Below are positions 33,806 through 41,929 of a DNA stretch of 63,758 nucleotides, piece by piece. The translations under genes were made by a program, and so were the position numbers. Numbering within the stretch: position 1 is the first letter of the stretch; every line of letters begins with the position of its first letter. The stretch comes from Gammaproteobacteria bacterium (GTDB taxonomy: Bacteria > Pseudomonadota > Gammaproteobacteria > Chromatiales > Chromatiaceae), in assembly GCA_015490795.1 (NCBI GenBank), contig WFXD01000041.1, forward strand, positions 1 to 63,758, written 5' to 3'. Below the pieces are notes generated by a model, which searched no databases, was not told where the DNA came from, and saw only the letters and a program-made list of their open reading frames with translations.

Positions 33806-33938
33806 CATCGCCTGTATTGTGAACAGCCGCAGATATATCCAATGAGGTGCTTCTACAAAGGGGGCTGGAGAGAGCAAAGACAAACAAATATGCATGCTGC
33901 TCCAGCCTGTTCCATTCTCACAAATCACAGGAGTTTTG
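33800..33938. other. Candidate decayed attC site
   Basis: Begins with ATCTAAC (RYYYAAC) followed by GCCTGTATTGTGA. The distal arm TCACAAATCACAGG is complementary, and inner arms GGGGGCTGGAG / CTCCAGCC pair. About 139 bp. The distal outer core expected as GTTRRRY reads GTTTTGA, so it is degenerate. At 34415-34432 a complete right end, ACAGGCAAGCGTTAGAT, is present. Architecture suggests integron cassette origin but is not proven. Confidence 0.4.
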
Positions 33939-33939
33939 A

Positions 33940-34398
33940 ATGATCGACATAGCAAACAGTAAATATCTTGACGACTGTTATACAGCGCTTGAACAGAAAC
34001 AGGCAGCGCTGATGGAAGAGTACCAAATTGATTCATACGGTGGCTTTGATTTTGATATGACCAAAGGCACCATTGAATTTAAGCAGGGCGCTGTTACCAA
34101 GGTGACAGCTAATTTTATCCCGGTGGGCTCATTCAATGAAGAGTTGCAGTCCTGGATGTGGGCATGGGCGAATGGCGGCGTAACAGGTGAAATAAATAAA
34201 AAAGCTGAAACCATAAAGGTGCTGGAAGATAAAACCGGCAATGAGGTTTTTAGTACAGAAACATTTCCAGCAGATGAAGGTTCAGCATGGGAGATTGCGG
34301 CAATGGCCTGTGACCACTACAGAGGGCAAGGTGTATTTGCAGCGCCAATTGAGGGATTGCTGATTTTTATGGTGCTTAGTGATGTTACCGCCGTATAG
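33940..34398 (+). CDS. DUF6882-like protein
   Basis: 152 residues with ACAGGAGTTTTGA before the ATG. The core contains GGFDFDMTKGTIEFKQG, SFNEELQSWMWAWANGG and EIAAMACDHYRGQGVFAAP, the pattern of DUF6882 proteins (the SWxWxWAN block is distinctive). No known biochemical function. It is cytoplasmic by appearance. It lies downstream of ccdAB in the same direction and ends 27 bp before a GTTAGAT core, like a single-gene cassette. Confidence 0.7.
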   Translation: MIDIANSKYLDDCYTALEQKQAALMEEYQIDSYGGFDFDMTKGTIEFKQGAVTKVTANFIPVGSFNEELQSWMWAWANGGVTGEINKKAETIKVLEDKTGNEVFSTETFPADEGSAWEIAAMACDHYRGQGVFAAPIEGLLIFMVLSDVTAV

Positions 34399-34425
34399 AA
34401 AAGGGTTTCCAAACGACAGGCAAGC

Positions 34426-34432
34426 GTTAGAT
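34426..34432 (+). other. attC-like core site GTTAGAT (right boundary)
   Basis: The local sequence ACAGGCAAGCGTTAGAT has the L' box, spacer and R' core of an attC right end. It is complementary to ATCTAAC-N3-GCCTGT at 33800-33815. It marks the right edge of the ccdAB/DUF6882 segment. Confidence 0.45.
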
Positions 34433-34621
34433 CTTCTCTTTAAGTGCTTTATCTCTTTGTAGAGGTATTCTCTATTTGCGTGTGTTTAGCCATTGTTTTT
34501 ATAAAAATATCCTGTTCAATATTGCGATATGGCACGAGCAATATAAAACAGCTGACAAACGCACGATTTAATGCTAGTTATGTAGGGCAGTGTTTTTTCA
34601 AACAAACCGGGAGAGAGTGTT

Positions 34622-34840
34622 ATGTCCATCGTTAAAGAAGATATCGCCGGCCTTAAGAGCGACATTCAAAACCTTCATGAAGATCTTAAAGAGGCAATGG
34701 ATCATCTGGAGTACCACTTAGGTGTAAAAAGAATGGATGAAAACGATCTTAAGAAAATGTCCAAACATTTGGCCGATGTTGACCGGCACATGGCAAAGCT
34801 GCTGGCAGGTGTGGACTCCCTGGAACAGAAGCGCAGTTGA
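34622..34840 (+). CDS. Small coiled-coil protein, unknown
   Basis: 72 residues, strongly charged and helical, with heptad-like spacing of hydrophobics (IAGLKSDIQNLHEDLKEAMDHLEYHL, then LADVDRHMAKLLAGVDSLEQ). GGGAGAGAGTGTT precedes the ATG. No domain recognised. It lies between the cassette-like island and amtB, with a strong hairpin just after it. Confidence 0.6.
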   Translation: MSIVKEDIAGLKSDIQNLHEDLKEAMDHLEYHLGVKRMDENDLKKMSKHLADVDRHMAKLLAGVDSLEQKRS

Positions 34841-34898
34841 TGCTGATGCATGCCGGGTTACCGTATCTATCTGGCTAGACTCACCGCACAGCATCTGT

Positions 34899-34940
34899 GC
34901 TCTGCTTCCCTCTTGCTTTTATGTAAGAGGGAAGCAGAGC
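34899..34940. terminator. Strong hairpin between convergent genes
   Basis: Perfect 16-bp stem GCTCTGCTTCCCTCTT / AAGAGGGAAGCAGAGC with a 10-base loop. It lies between the small coiled-coil gene (plus) and the amtB stop (minus, 34948). There is no T-run directly after the stem on either strand, so it may be a factor-assisted terminator or a 3'-end stabiliser rather than a classical intrinsic terminator. Confidence 0.6.
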
Positions 34941-34947
34941 CTCTTGG

Positions 34948-36252
34948 CTACATCGTATAACCACGCTCCCCATGCTGGTTGAGATCCAGCCCCTCAATCT
35001 CCTCCTCTTCAGAGACCCGCAGCCCCAGCAGACGGTCAACAATCTTTAGAATGCCAAAGGTAATAACAGCGGTATAGGCAACTCCGGCTATCACGCCGAC
35101 CACCTGGACACCAAACTGCCCCGCCATGCTTTCAATGCCATCGGCATAACCATACCCGCTGAAGATACCCAGTGCAGTAGCCGAGAAGATGCCGACCATC
35201 AGCGTGCCCAATATGCCGCCTATACCATGCACTGGAAATACATCCAGTGAGTCATCAATTTTGAGCACCTGCTTGATATAACTGGTTGCAAAATAGCAGA
35301 TGGCTCCGGCCATTATGCCAATAATCAGCGCCCCGCCCGGCCCTACAAAACCTGATGCGGGTGTGATGGTGCCCAGGCCTGCAATAACGCCGGTCAGGGT
35401 GCCCAGGGCGCTTGGCTTGCCATAGCGTTTCCACTCAATGGCGCCCCAGGTTATGGCGCCAGCCGCTGCGGAGATATGGGTCACCAGCATAGCCATTGCA
35501 GCATCCCCATTGGCGGCCAGTGCGCTGCCACCATTAAAGCCATACCAACCGACCCAGAGCATGCCGGCACCAGTAGCGGTCATCGCCAGGCTGTGGGGTG
35601 GCATGGCTGTTGTTGGGAAGCCTTTGCGAGGCCCAATCACGATAGCGGCCACCAAGGCGCCCACGCCTGCGGTAATGTGTACCACGATGCCGCCGGCAAA
35701 ATCATAAAGCCCCATAGAGCCCAGCCAGCCGCCGCCCCAAACCCAGTGGGTCACGGGGGCATAAACCAGTATCAGCCAGATGGCGCTGAACAGGAGCATG
35801 GCGGAGAACTTCATACGCTCAGCAAAGCCGCCCACCATCAGAACCGGGGTAATGATGGCAAAGGTCATCTGAAACAGCATGAAAAGCGATTCCGGGATAT
35901 CACCAGAGAGGGTCTCCCTGCCAACGCCTGCCAGCATGACCTTGCTGAAATCCCCAATCAAGGCGTTCCCCTCACCAAAGGCCAGGCTGTAACCCAGTAT
36001 GAACCAAACGATGGAGGCCATACCCGCAATGGCAAAGCACTGCATGATTACGGAGAGCACATTCTTGGAGCGCACCAGGCCGCCGTAGAAAAGGGCCAGT
36101 CCCGGCAGGGTCATAAAGAGCACCAGGGCTGTTGAAGTCAGAATCCAGGCGGTATTGGCACCATTTATGGTGGCCTCTTCAGCCAGAGCCATGCCTGGCA
36201 AACAGAGCAGCAGTACAGCCAATAATGCCAGTTTGCTTATCGTCAGTGGCAT
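34948..36252 (-). CDS. amtB: Ammonium transporter
   Basis: 434 residues from the ATG at 36252, preceded by AAGGAG; the longer frame upstream is not needed. A signal-peptide-like start (MALAEEA cleavage region) precedes eleven membrane helices. Signatures: LVRSKNVLSVIMQ, TFAIITPVLMVGGFAERM, SLAMTATGAGMLWVGWYGFNGGS and FPVHGIGGILGTL with the pore histidine. It conducts ammonia across the inner membrane. The usual partner glnK (PII) is not adjacent on either side. Confidence 0.96.
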   Translation of the reverse strand: MPLTISKLALLAVLLLCLPGMALAEEATINGANTAWILTSTALVLFMTLPGLALFYGGLVRSKNVLSVIMQCFAIAGMASIVWFILGYSLAFGEGNALIGDFSKVMLAGVGRETLSGDIPESLFMLFQMTFAIITPVLMVGGFAERMKFSAMLLFSAIWLILVYAPVTHWVWGGGWLGSMGLYDFAGGIVVHITAGVGALVAAIVIGPRKGFPTTAMPPHSLAMTATGAGMLWVGWYGFNGGSALAANGDAAMAMLVTHISAAAGAITWGAIEWKRYGKPSALGTLTGVIAGLGTITPASGFVGPGGALIIGIMAGAICYFATSYIKQVLKIDDSLDVFPVHGIGGILGTLMVGIFSATALGIFSGYGYADGIESMAGQFGVQVVGVIAGVAYTAVITFGILKIVDRLLGLRVSEEEEIEGLDLNQHGERGYTM

Positions 36253-36500
36253 AAAAATATACTCCTTATGATGTATCAGCCCTGCACCTGTGTCCGGGCT
36301 ATTTGTTAGAGAGAAGAATAAAAGCGAACATTGTGACATACCATATTAATTGTGCCCATTTTAAATTTGGATATATGCAATGGTTTACTGTGAGTTGCCG
36401 CAGCCAGAGGTTGGCATTATGATGAGCGCCAGCGATTCGCTGGGGTGTGGTGTGAAAACGCGCTATATAACAAAGTGAAATACTTTTATATCAAGAGGTT

Positions 36501-36680
36501 ATGATGCGAGTTGAGATGAATGGCGGTGCTATTGTTATTGTTGCAATTATGCTGATTGGGTTGCTGGCTATTGGCCTGATTGTGTACTACATTCGTAAGG
36601 GTAGAGAGGAGCAAGCCCAGGCCAACGCTGAGGCGAGCGCCTCGGATGAGAAGAGTGCAGCAGCGGATACAGAGGGGTGA
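36501..36680 (+). CDS. Small single-pass membrane protein
   Basis: 59 residues starting MMRVEMNGGAIVIVAIMLIG. One hydrophobic helix (about 9-33) ends at YYIRKGREEQ, followed by an acidic, Ala/Ser-rich soluble tail to DTEG. TCAAGAGGTT precedes tandem ATGs. By the positive-inside rule (RKGR) the tail is cytoplasmic. No family recognised. Confidence 0.6.
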   Translation: MMRVEMNGGAIVIVAIMLIGLLAIGLIVYYIRKGREEQAQANAEASASDEKSAAADTEG

Positions 36681-36796
36681 ATTGGGAAGCATGTTCCCTC
36701 ATCCTGGCGGTTGGCTGGTCCTCTCTGTAGCCCGGTGGTATAAGGGTCTAGGCGTTTGGCGCGCCGTCTGTTGCTTTAGAGATTTGAGGTACTGAT

Positions 36797-37132
36797 ATGG
36801 GACTGTTTATTGGGAATCTTCAGCCTGGTACAACAACCAGCGATCTTCTTGATTTCATGGAAGATCATGAAGGCATAACGGATATTGAGATTGTAAAAAG
36901 GCGCTCTGAGCAGGGAGAGGTGCGTTTTGGTCACATCCTGTTTCGGTCTGGGGAGTGTGTTGCAAAGGCGATCAAACTGCAACAGAAGAGAGACCTGCAT
37001 GGCGCTATGGTGTCGGTGCGTGAATTCGTTAGTCGAGCAGACAACGAGAGGCGCTCAGCCGGCCAGCCTGTTGCACAGCCTTTCAAGGCGGATCGCAGAC
37101 AAGGTGATCGTCGCCATCCTATAGGGGGGTAG
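36797..37132 (+). CDS. RRM-type RNA-binding protein
   Basis: 111 residues. The RRM fold runs about 1-78: beta-1 LFIGNLQPGTT, helix SDLLDFMEDHEG, beta-2 ITDIEIVKRR, beta-3 RFGHILFRSGECVAKAI and beta-4 HGAMVSVREF. The tail (about 80-111) is basic and low complexity (FKADRRQGDRRHPIGG). Such single-RRM proteins in gammaproteobacteria bind RNA; targets are unknown. Followed by a strong terminator. Confidence 0.85.
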   Translation: MGLFIGNLQPGTTTSDLLDFMEDHEGITDIEIVKRRSEQGEVRFGHILFRSGECVAKAIKLQQKRDLHGAMVSVREFVSRADNERRSAGQPVAQPFKADRRQGDRRHPIGG

Positions 37133-37177
37133 CGGCGCTTTTTTGAGCGGACGCCAATATACAATCCTCATTATTCC

Positions 37178-37213
37178 AAAAAACCCTGCACAGGCCGCTG
37201 TGCGGGGTTTTTT
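37178..37213. terminator. Bidirectional intrinsic terminator
   Basis: AAAAAACCCTGCACAG, loop GCCG, CTGTGCGGGGTTTTTT: a 16-bp stem with one wobble, flanked by A and T runs. It serves the RRM gene (plus) and the ypjD gene (minus), which converge on it. Confidence 0.93.
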
Positions 37214-37222
37214 ATGTGGGGG

Positions 37223-38050
37223 CTATCCGCCTCCAGCAAGCACTAACTCAACAACGGCCTTGCTGCCAAAATAGGCCAGCATCAAAGCGACAAAGCCCGC
37301 CAGCGTCCACCTGATGGCGGTGCGTCCGCGCCAGCCAAATTGAAACCGTCCCCACAGCAGAGTACTGAAAACCAGCCAGGAAGCGATGGAGAGCACGGTC
37401 TTGTGTGCAAGGTGCTGGGTGAACATGTTTTCAAGAAAGATAAAGCCGCTCAGAAGCCCTATGCTGAGTAATACAAAGCCGATGATGATCATCTCAAACA
37501 GCAGGGCTTCCATGGTTTGCAGAGGGGGGAGCGCGCGAATAAACCCCCCGGGATGCCGGTTGTGAAGGTGTTGATCCTGAACCGCAAGCAATCCGGCCTG
37601 TACCGCAGCCATGGTGAACAGGCTGTATGCCATGAGTGAGACGATGGCGTGGATACGCAGCCCCCAGGGTGATGCGGGGTCAAAGATATAGGTGGTGGGG
37701 ACGGCCAGCTCCAGGATCAGGGCGATGGCCGCCAGTGGCAGCAGCACAATGCCAAGGTTTTCTATCGGTTTGGAGATGGCAGACAGCATCAGCGTCAGCA
37801 CAATAATCCAGGCGGAGAGTGAGGCTGCGTTGAATATGCCAAGATTCAGGCCGCCATCGGTAAACAGTGCCTGATAGAGCAGCAGGGTGTGCAGCACAAC
37901 ACCTGCCAGCCCCAGGGCAATTCCAGCTTGGCGAGGGGGCTTTTTTAGCGCAACACGGCTGCTGAAGAGCCTTAAACCGATGATGAGGGCGCTGCCCAGG
38001 TAACTGAGCGTGGCCAGAATAGCGATGAGTGTGTTATTCATATAGGGCAT
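37223..38050 (-). CDS. ypjD: CcsA/YpjD-type cytochrome assembly-like membrane protein
   Basis: 275 residues with eight predicted membrane helices. This is the short CcsA/HemX-like family commonly encoded divergently beside ffh in gammaproteobacteria. Marks include LRIHAIVSLMAYSLFTMAAVQA, where the His is conserved, FEMIIIGFVLLSIGLLSGF and AHKTVLSIASWLVFSTLLWGR. The role in cytochrome maturation is inferred from the larger CcsA/CcmC proteins. An alternative ATG is three codons in. Confidence 0.88.
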   Translation of the reverse strand: MPYMNNTLIAILATLSYLGSALIIGLRLFSSRVALKKPPRQAGIALGLAGVVLHTLLLYQALFTDGGLNLGIFNAASLSAWIIVLTLMLSAISKPIENLGIVLLPLAAIALILELAVPTTYIFDPASPWGLRIHAIVSLMAYSLFTMAAVQAGLLAVQDQHLHNRHPGGFIRALPPLQTMEALLFEMIIIGFVLLSIGLLSGFIFLENMFTQHLAHKTVLSIASWLVFSTLLWGRFQFGWRGRTAIRWTLAGFVALMLAYFGSKAVVELVLAGGG

Positions 38051-38177
38051 GATGATGGCATAACTCAGGTAGTTCTGGAAAGGGGCGCTATGCTCTTTGC
38101 AGCCGGCATTCCTTTATAGTAGATTCCACGGGCTCCCTCATATTCCAGATATCAGTAGACGAACAGGAAATCCAGGC

Positions 38178-39536
38178 ATGTTTAATAATCTTAGCGACCG
38201 GCTGGGTCAGACACTCAATAACCTGCGCGGCCGCGGTCGTCTGACCGAGGAGAACATTAAAGAGACCATGCGTGAAGTGCGGATGGCGCTTTTGGAAGCG
38301 GATGTCGCGCTGCCGGTGGTCAAGCTGTTTGTGGATCGTGTCCGTTTCAAGGCATTGGGTGCAGATGTGCTCAGCAGCCTCACCCCGGGGCAGATGCTGG
38401 TCAAGATTGTAAATGACGAGCTGGTCGGCATCATGGGCGAGGCCAATGAAACGCTCAACCTGGCGGCGCAACCTCCCGCCGTTATCCTGATGGCGGGCCT
38501 GCAAGGCTCGGGCAAAACCACCAGCGCAGCCAAACTTGCCCGTTGGCTCAAAGAGAGCCAGAAAAAGTCAGTCATGGTGGTGAGTTGCGATATCTATCGC
38601 CCGGCAGCTATTGAACAGCTAAAGACCCTGGCGACAGAGGTGCAGGCAGCGTTCTTCCCCAGCAGCCCCGACCAAAAACCATTGGCCATTGCAAAGGCCG
38701 CCATCAGCCAGGCGCGCAAGCAGCATGTCGATGTGTTGATTGTTGATACCGCCGGCCGTCTCCACATAGATGAAGAGATGATGGCAGAGATCAAGGCGCT
38801 GCATGCCGCGCTTGATCCCATTGAGACGCTGTTTACTGTCGATAGCATGACAGGCCAGGATGCGGCCAACACCGCCAGGGCCTTTGATGAGGCGCTGCCA
38901 TTGACGGGTGTCGTGCTGACCAAGACAGATGGCGATGCGCGGGGCGGTGCGGCGCTCTCCATCCGTGAGATTACCGGCAAACCAATCAAATTTCTCGGTG
39001 TGGGCGAGAAGACGACCGCCCTGGAGCCCTTTCACCCCGAACGGGTGGCATCCCGCATTCTGGGCATGGGGGACGTACTCTCCCTGGTGGAAGAGGTAGA
39101 GGCCAAGATTGATCGCGGCAAGGCGGACAAATTGGCCAGCAAGATCAAAAAAGGCAAAGGGTTTGACCTTGCCGACTTTAAAGAGCAGCTGGAGCAGATG
39201 AGTAAAATGGGCGGCATGGCCTCAATGATGGAGAAGATGCCGGGTATGGGTGGGGTGCCCGATCATGTCAAAAACCAGGTCAATGACAAAGAGATGGGTA
39301 AGCTGGTCGCCATTATCAACTCCATGACGCTCAAGGAGCGAACCTTTCCTGCGGTGATCAAAGGGGCGCGCAAGCGCCGTATTGCAGCGGGCTCAGGCAC
39401 CCAGGTGCAGGATGTGAACAAGCTGCTGAAGCAGTTTGCCCAGATGCAAAAAATGATGAAGAAGATGAAAGGTGGCGGCATGGCCAAGATGATGCGGGGT
39501 ATGAAAGGCCGCATGCCACCCGGCATGCCATTCTAG
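38178..39536 (+). CDS. ffh: Signal recognition particle protein
   Basis: 452 residues from the ATG at 38178 (MFNNLSDRLGQTLNNL). N domain about 1-90, GTPase G domain with GLQGSGKTT (107-115), DTAGRLHIDEEMM, TKTDGDARGG, then a methionine-rich M domain with MGGMASMMEKMPGM and a C-terminal Met-rich tail. It binds the 4.5S RNA and signal sequences for co-translational targeting. The TAG stop is the first trinucleotide of a mini-palindrome (TAGTACACCG). Confidence 0.97.
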   Translation: MFNNLSDRLGQTLNNLRGRGRLTEENIKETMREVRMALLEADVALPVVKLFVDRVRFKALGADVLSSLTPGQMLVKIVNDELVGIMGEANETLNLAAQPPAVILMAGLQGSGKTTSAAKLARWLKESQKKSVMVVSCDIYRPAAIEQLKTLATEVQAAFFPSSPDQKPLAIAKAAISQARKQHVDVLIVDTAGRLHIDEEMMAEIKALHAALDPIETLFTVDSMTGQDAANTARAFDEALPLTGVVLTKTDGDARGGAALSIREITGKPIKFLGVGEKTTALEPFHPERVASRILGMGDVLSLVEEVEAKIDRGKADKLASKIKKGKGFDLADFKEQLEQMSKMGGMASMMEKMPGMGGVPDHVKNQVNDKEMGKLVAIINSMTLKERTFPAVIKGARKRRIAAGSGTQVQDVNKLLKQFAQMQKMMKKMKGGGMAKMMRGMKGRMPPGMPF

Positions 39537-39569
39537 TACACCGTTAATAATAAGCTGGACGGTGTACTG
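39535..39569. repeat. Mini-palindrome of family 2 type, overlapping ffh stop
   Basis: AGTACACCGT / ACGGTGTACT perfect 10-bp arms around a 15-base AT-rich loop. Immediately after, TACTCCGTCAAGGTGA (39574-39589) matches the family 2 left end. The hairpin could terminate ffh transcription. Confidence 0.75.
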
Positions 39570-39610
39570 GCCTGGTACTCCGTCAAGGTGATTTTTTCTT
39601 AAAAGGGTGC

Positions 39611-39638
39611 TTCACTTTTCCCTGAAATTGCGTACAAT
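39611..39638 (+). promoter_or_regulatory. Candidate sigma-70 promoter of rpsP operon
   Basis: TTCACT, 16-bp spacer, TACAAT: five of six matches in the -10 box and a modest -35 box. It lies about 68 bp before the rpsP ATG and after the ffh hairpin, where the ribosomal operon promoter is expected. Confidence 0.55.
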
Positions 39639-39705
39639 GCGCGGTTTACTTGCTGCCGGGCAGTAAAGCCTGTGGCGCGCGACAAGATAACTTTAAGGGT
39701 AGGTC

Positions 39706-39978
39706 ATGGTAACAATTCGTCTTTCAAGGGGCGGTGCTAAGAAGCGTCCGTTCTATCATGTTGTGGTAACGGACAGCCGCAATCCGCGCGATGGCCGTTA
39801 CATCGAACGCTTGGGCTTCTTCAACCCTGTTGCTACAGGTGGAGAAGAGCGCCTGCGCATCAATCTGGAGCGCATCGAGCATTGGGTCTCCAAAGGTGCC
39901 CAGACCTCAGATCGCGTTGCTTCCTTGTTGAAGGAGCAGGCCAAAGCATTGAAGGAACAGCCTAAAGCGGCTGCCTAA
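39706..39978 (+). CDS. rpsP: 30S ribosomal protein S16
   Basis: 90 residues, beginning [20 protein letters not shown], with [19 protein letters not shown], the standard S16 signature. The C-terminal extension [16 protein letters not shown] is common. AAGGGTAGGTC precedes the start. First gene of rpsP-rimM-trmD-rplS. Confidence 0.98.
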   Translation: MVTIRLSRGGAKKRPFYHVVVTDSRNPRDGRYIERLGFFNPVATGGEERLRINLERIEHWVSKGAQTSDRVASLLKEQAKALKEQPKAAA

Positions 39979-39999
39979 CCTTAGCAGCAGTAACCTGCG

Positions 40000-40527
40000 A
40001 TGGCTGAAAAGGCCGCTGTTGATGGTGCGCCAGAGATGGTTGTTCTGGGGCGGGTGACAGGCATATATGGAGTAAAGGGCTGGCTGCGCATCTTTTCTCA
40101 CACCTCACCCCGATCCAACATATTGACCTATCCAGGCTGGTATCTGCGGCAGGCAGGCCGATGGGTAAAGCATGAGGTTCAATCCGGGCGGGTTCACGGC
40201 AAAGGCGTGGTCGCCCGGTTAAAAGGGTGTGATGACCGGGATCAAGCGGCGGCACTGCTGCAGGCGGAGATCGCCATTCCGCGCGAGCAGCTGCCGGATC
40301 TGCAACCCGATGAGTTCTACTGGGCAGATCTGGAAGGATTAAAGGTTCAAACCACGGATGGGCTGGATCTGGGCGTGATAGATCATCTGATTGAGACGGG
40401 CGCCAATGATGTCGTCGTCGTCAAGGGGGAGCGGGAGCGGTTGATCCCCTACCTCTGGCAGGATGTCATTCAACGCGTGGATCTGAAGGCAGGGGTCATG
40501 ATCGTCGATTGGGATGCTGATTTTTAA
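40000..40527 (+). CDS. rimM: 16S rRNA processing protein RimM
   Basis: 175 residues. N-terminal beta-barrel RimM domain with [22 protein letters not shown], and C-terminal PRC-barrel with [13 protein letters not shown] and [13 protein letters not shown]. It binds S19 during late 30S assembly. It lies 21 bp after rpsP, and its last base is shared with the trmD start (TAATG). Confidence 0.97.
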   Translation: MAEKAAVDGAPEMVVLGRVTGIYGVKGWLRIFSHTSPRSNILTYPGWYLRQAGRWVKHEVQSGRVHGKGVVARLKGCDDRDQAAALLQAEIAIPREQLPDLQPDEFYWADLEGLKVQTTDGLDLGVIDHLIETGANDVVVVKGERERLIPYLWQDVIQRVDLKAGVMIVDWDADF

Positions 40528-41285
40528 TGCGCTTTGATCTGGTCACCCTCTTCCCCGAGATGTTTCGGGCGCTGGATGAGCAGGGGGTAACAGGTCGGGC
40601 AGTGGATCGCGGGCTTGTTGAACTGGCGTTCTGGAACCCACGGGACTACACCCAGGATGTCCACCGCACGGTAGATGACCGGCCCTATGGCGGCGGCCCC
40701 GGTATGGTGATGAAGGTCGAACCGCTAAAGGCGGCCATTGAGCAGGCCAAGGCGGCGGCAAAACCGGAAACCCCGGTGATCTACCTCAGCCCGCAGGGTC
40801 GGAGGCTGGATCAACCGGCGGCTAAAATGCTGGCGAAAAGAGAGGGAATGATCCTGCTCGCAGGGCGCTATGAAGGGATTGATGAGCGAATTATCGAGCG
40901 CTATGTGGATGAGGAGTGGTCCATTGGCGATTATGTTTTAAGTGGTGGCGAACTGGCCGCCATGGTGTTAATGGATGCCGTAATTCGCCTTGTACCGGGC
41001 GTATTGGGGGATGCAGCATCAGCGGAGCAGGATTCGCATACAGATGGCCTGCTGGATTGCCCCCACTACACAAGGCCTGAGGTGATCGACGAGCAGGTGG
41101 TTCCGCCGGTGCTATTGAGTGGCGACCATAAAGCGATACGTCGCTGGCGCCTTCAGCAATCCCTGGGGCGCACATGGCTGCGTCGGCCAGATCTGATACA
41201 GGATCGAGAGCTGAGCGCAGATGAACAGATGTTATTAGATGAATTTATACAGGCGCATACCCGCGCCCGTTCAAAACAGGAGTAG
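40527..41285 (+). CDS. trmD: tRNA (guanine-N1)-methyltransferase
   Basis: 252 residues. SPOUT-class enzyme that methylates G37 of tRNAs, preventing frameshifts. It shows [23 protein letters not shown], the trefoil-knot SAM segment [13 protein letters not shown] and [17 protein letters not shown]. The stop-start overlap with rimM is TAATG. Full length. Confidence 0.98.
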   Translation: MRFDLVTLFPEMFRALDEQGVTGRAVDRGLVELAFWNPRDYTQDVHRTVDDRPYGGGPGMVMKVEPLKAAIEQAKAAAKPETPVIYLSPQGRRLDQPAAKMLAKREGMILLAGRYEGIDERIIERYVDEEWSIGDYVLSGGELAAMVLMDAVIRLVPGVLGDAASAEQDSHTDGLLDCPHYTRPEVIDEQVVPPVLLSGDHKAIRRWRLQQSLGRTWLRRPDLIQDRELSADEQMLLDEFIQAHTRARSKQE

Positions 41286-41291
41286 ACGACC

Positions 41292-41645
41292 ATGAGCAAC
41301 ATTATTGCGGAGCTCGAAGCTGAACAGATCACGCGCGAGATTCCAGAATTTTCCCCTGGTGATACCGTGGTCGTGCAGGTAAAGGTAAAAGAGGGAAACC
41401 GTGAGCGTATGCAGGCCTTCGAGGGTGTGGTGATTGCAAAACGCAACCGCGGCCTGAACTCGGCCTTTACCGTGCGCAAGATTTCACACGGCGAAGGTGT
41501 GGAGCGCGTATTCCAGACCTACAGCCCGGCGATTGGTGATATTACGGTTAAGCGTCGTGGTGATGTGCGCCGAGCCAAACTCTACTATCTGCGCGGCCTG
41601 ACCGGCAGAGCTGCTCGAATCAAAGAGAAAACCATCAAAAAATAA
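41292..41645 (+). CDS. rplS: 50S ribosomal protein L19
   Basis: 117 residues, standard L19: [34 protein letters not shown]-like [16 protein letters not shown], and [18 protein letters not shown]. It lies 6 bp behind trmD and ends the operon ahead of a strong terminator. Confidence 0.98.
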   Translation: MSNIIAELEAEQITREIPEFSPGDTVVVQVKVKEGNRERMQAFEGVVIAKRNRGLNSAFTVRKISHGEGVERVFQTYSPAIGDITVKRRGDVRRAKLYYLRGLTGRAARIKEKTIKK

Positions 41646-41662
41646 CCGCTGTCGACGCCATC

Positions 41663-41699
41663 AAAAAAGCCGCCCTGCAAAACAGGGCGGCTTTTTTTT
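41663..41699 (+). terminator. Intrinsic terminator of rpsP operon
   Basis: AAAAAAGCCGCCCTG, loop CAAAA, CAGGGCGGCTTTTTTTT: a 15-bp perfect stem followed by eight T residues. Confidence 0.97.
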
Positions 41700-41719
41700 G
41701 CCAGGAATATTGGGATAAT

Positions 41720-41892
41720 CCTAGAAAAATCAGTTGAGCCTACTGTGAACGTCTAATGCACTCAATCTACAGGATTTTTCCCACATTTTGAACTCACCGT
41801 ATGGGTGATACGCAATCGTTCAAAATATGGGAAAAATCCTGTATCTTGAGCACCTTAGCCGCTCTCGCTACGGCTCAACTGATTTTTCTAGG
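41720..41892. mobile_element. Family 1 miniature inverted-repeat element, copy C (stem type 2, short)
   Basis: 173 bp in the same orientation as copy A. Ends are CCTAGAAAAATCAGTTGA and its complement; target duplication ATAAT (41715-41719 and 41893-41897). The central stem reads CAGGATTTTTCCCACATTTT with complementary changes on the other arm (type 2). The 21-bp segment present in copies B and D is missing. It lies between the rplS terminator and sbcB, so it may contribute sbcB leader sequence. Confidence 0.93.
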
Positions 41893-41929
41893 ATAATTCA
41901 TCCCTCAAACCAATGATCGGGGTTAGATT

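Noticed and set aside
33000-34900. Functional integron
   Set aside because: No integrase gene or attI is visible; only attC-like cores are seen, so the claim is limited to a possible relic or cassette.
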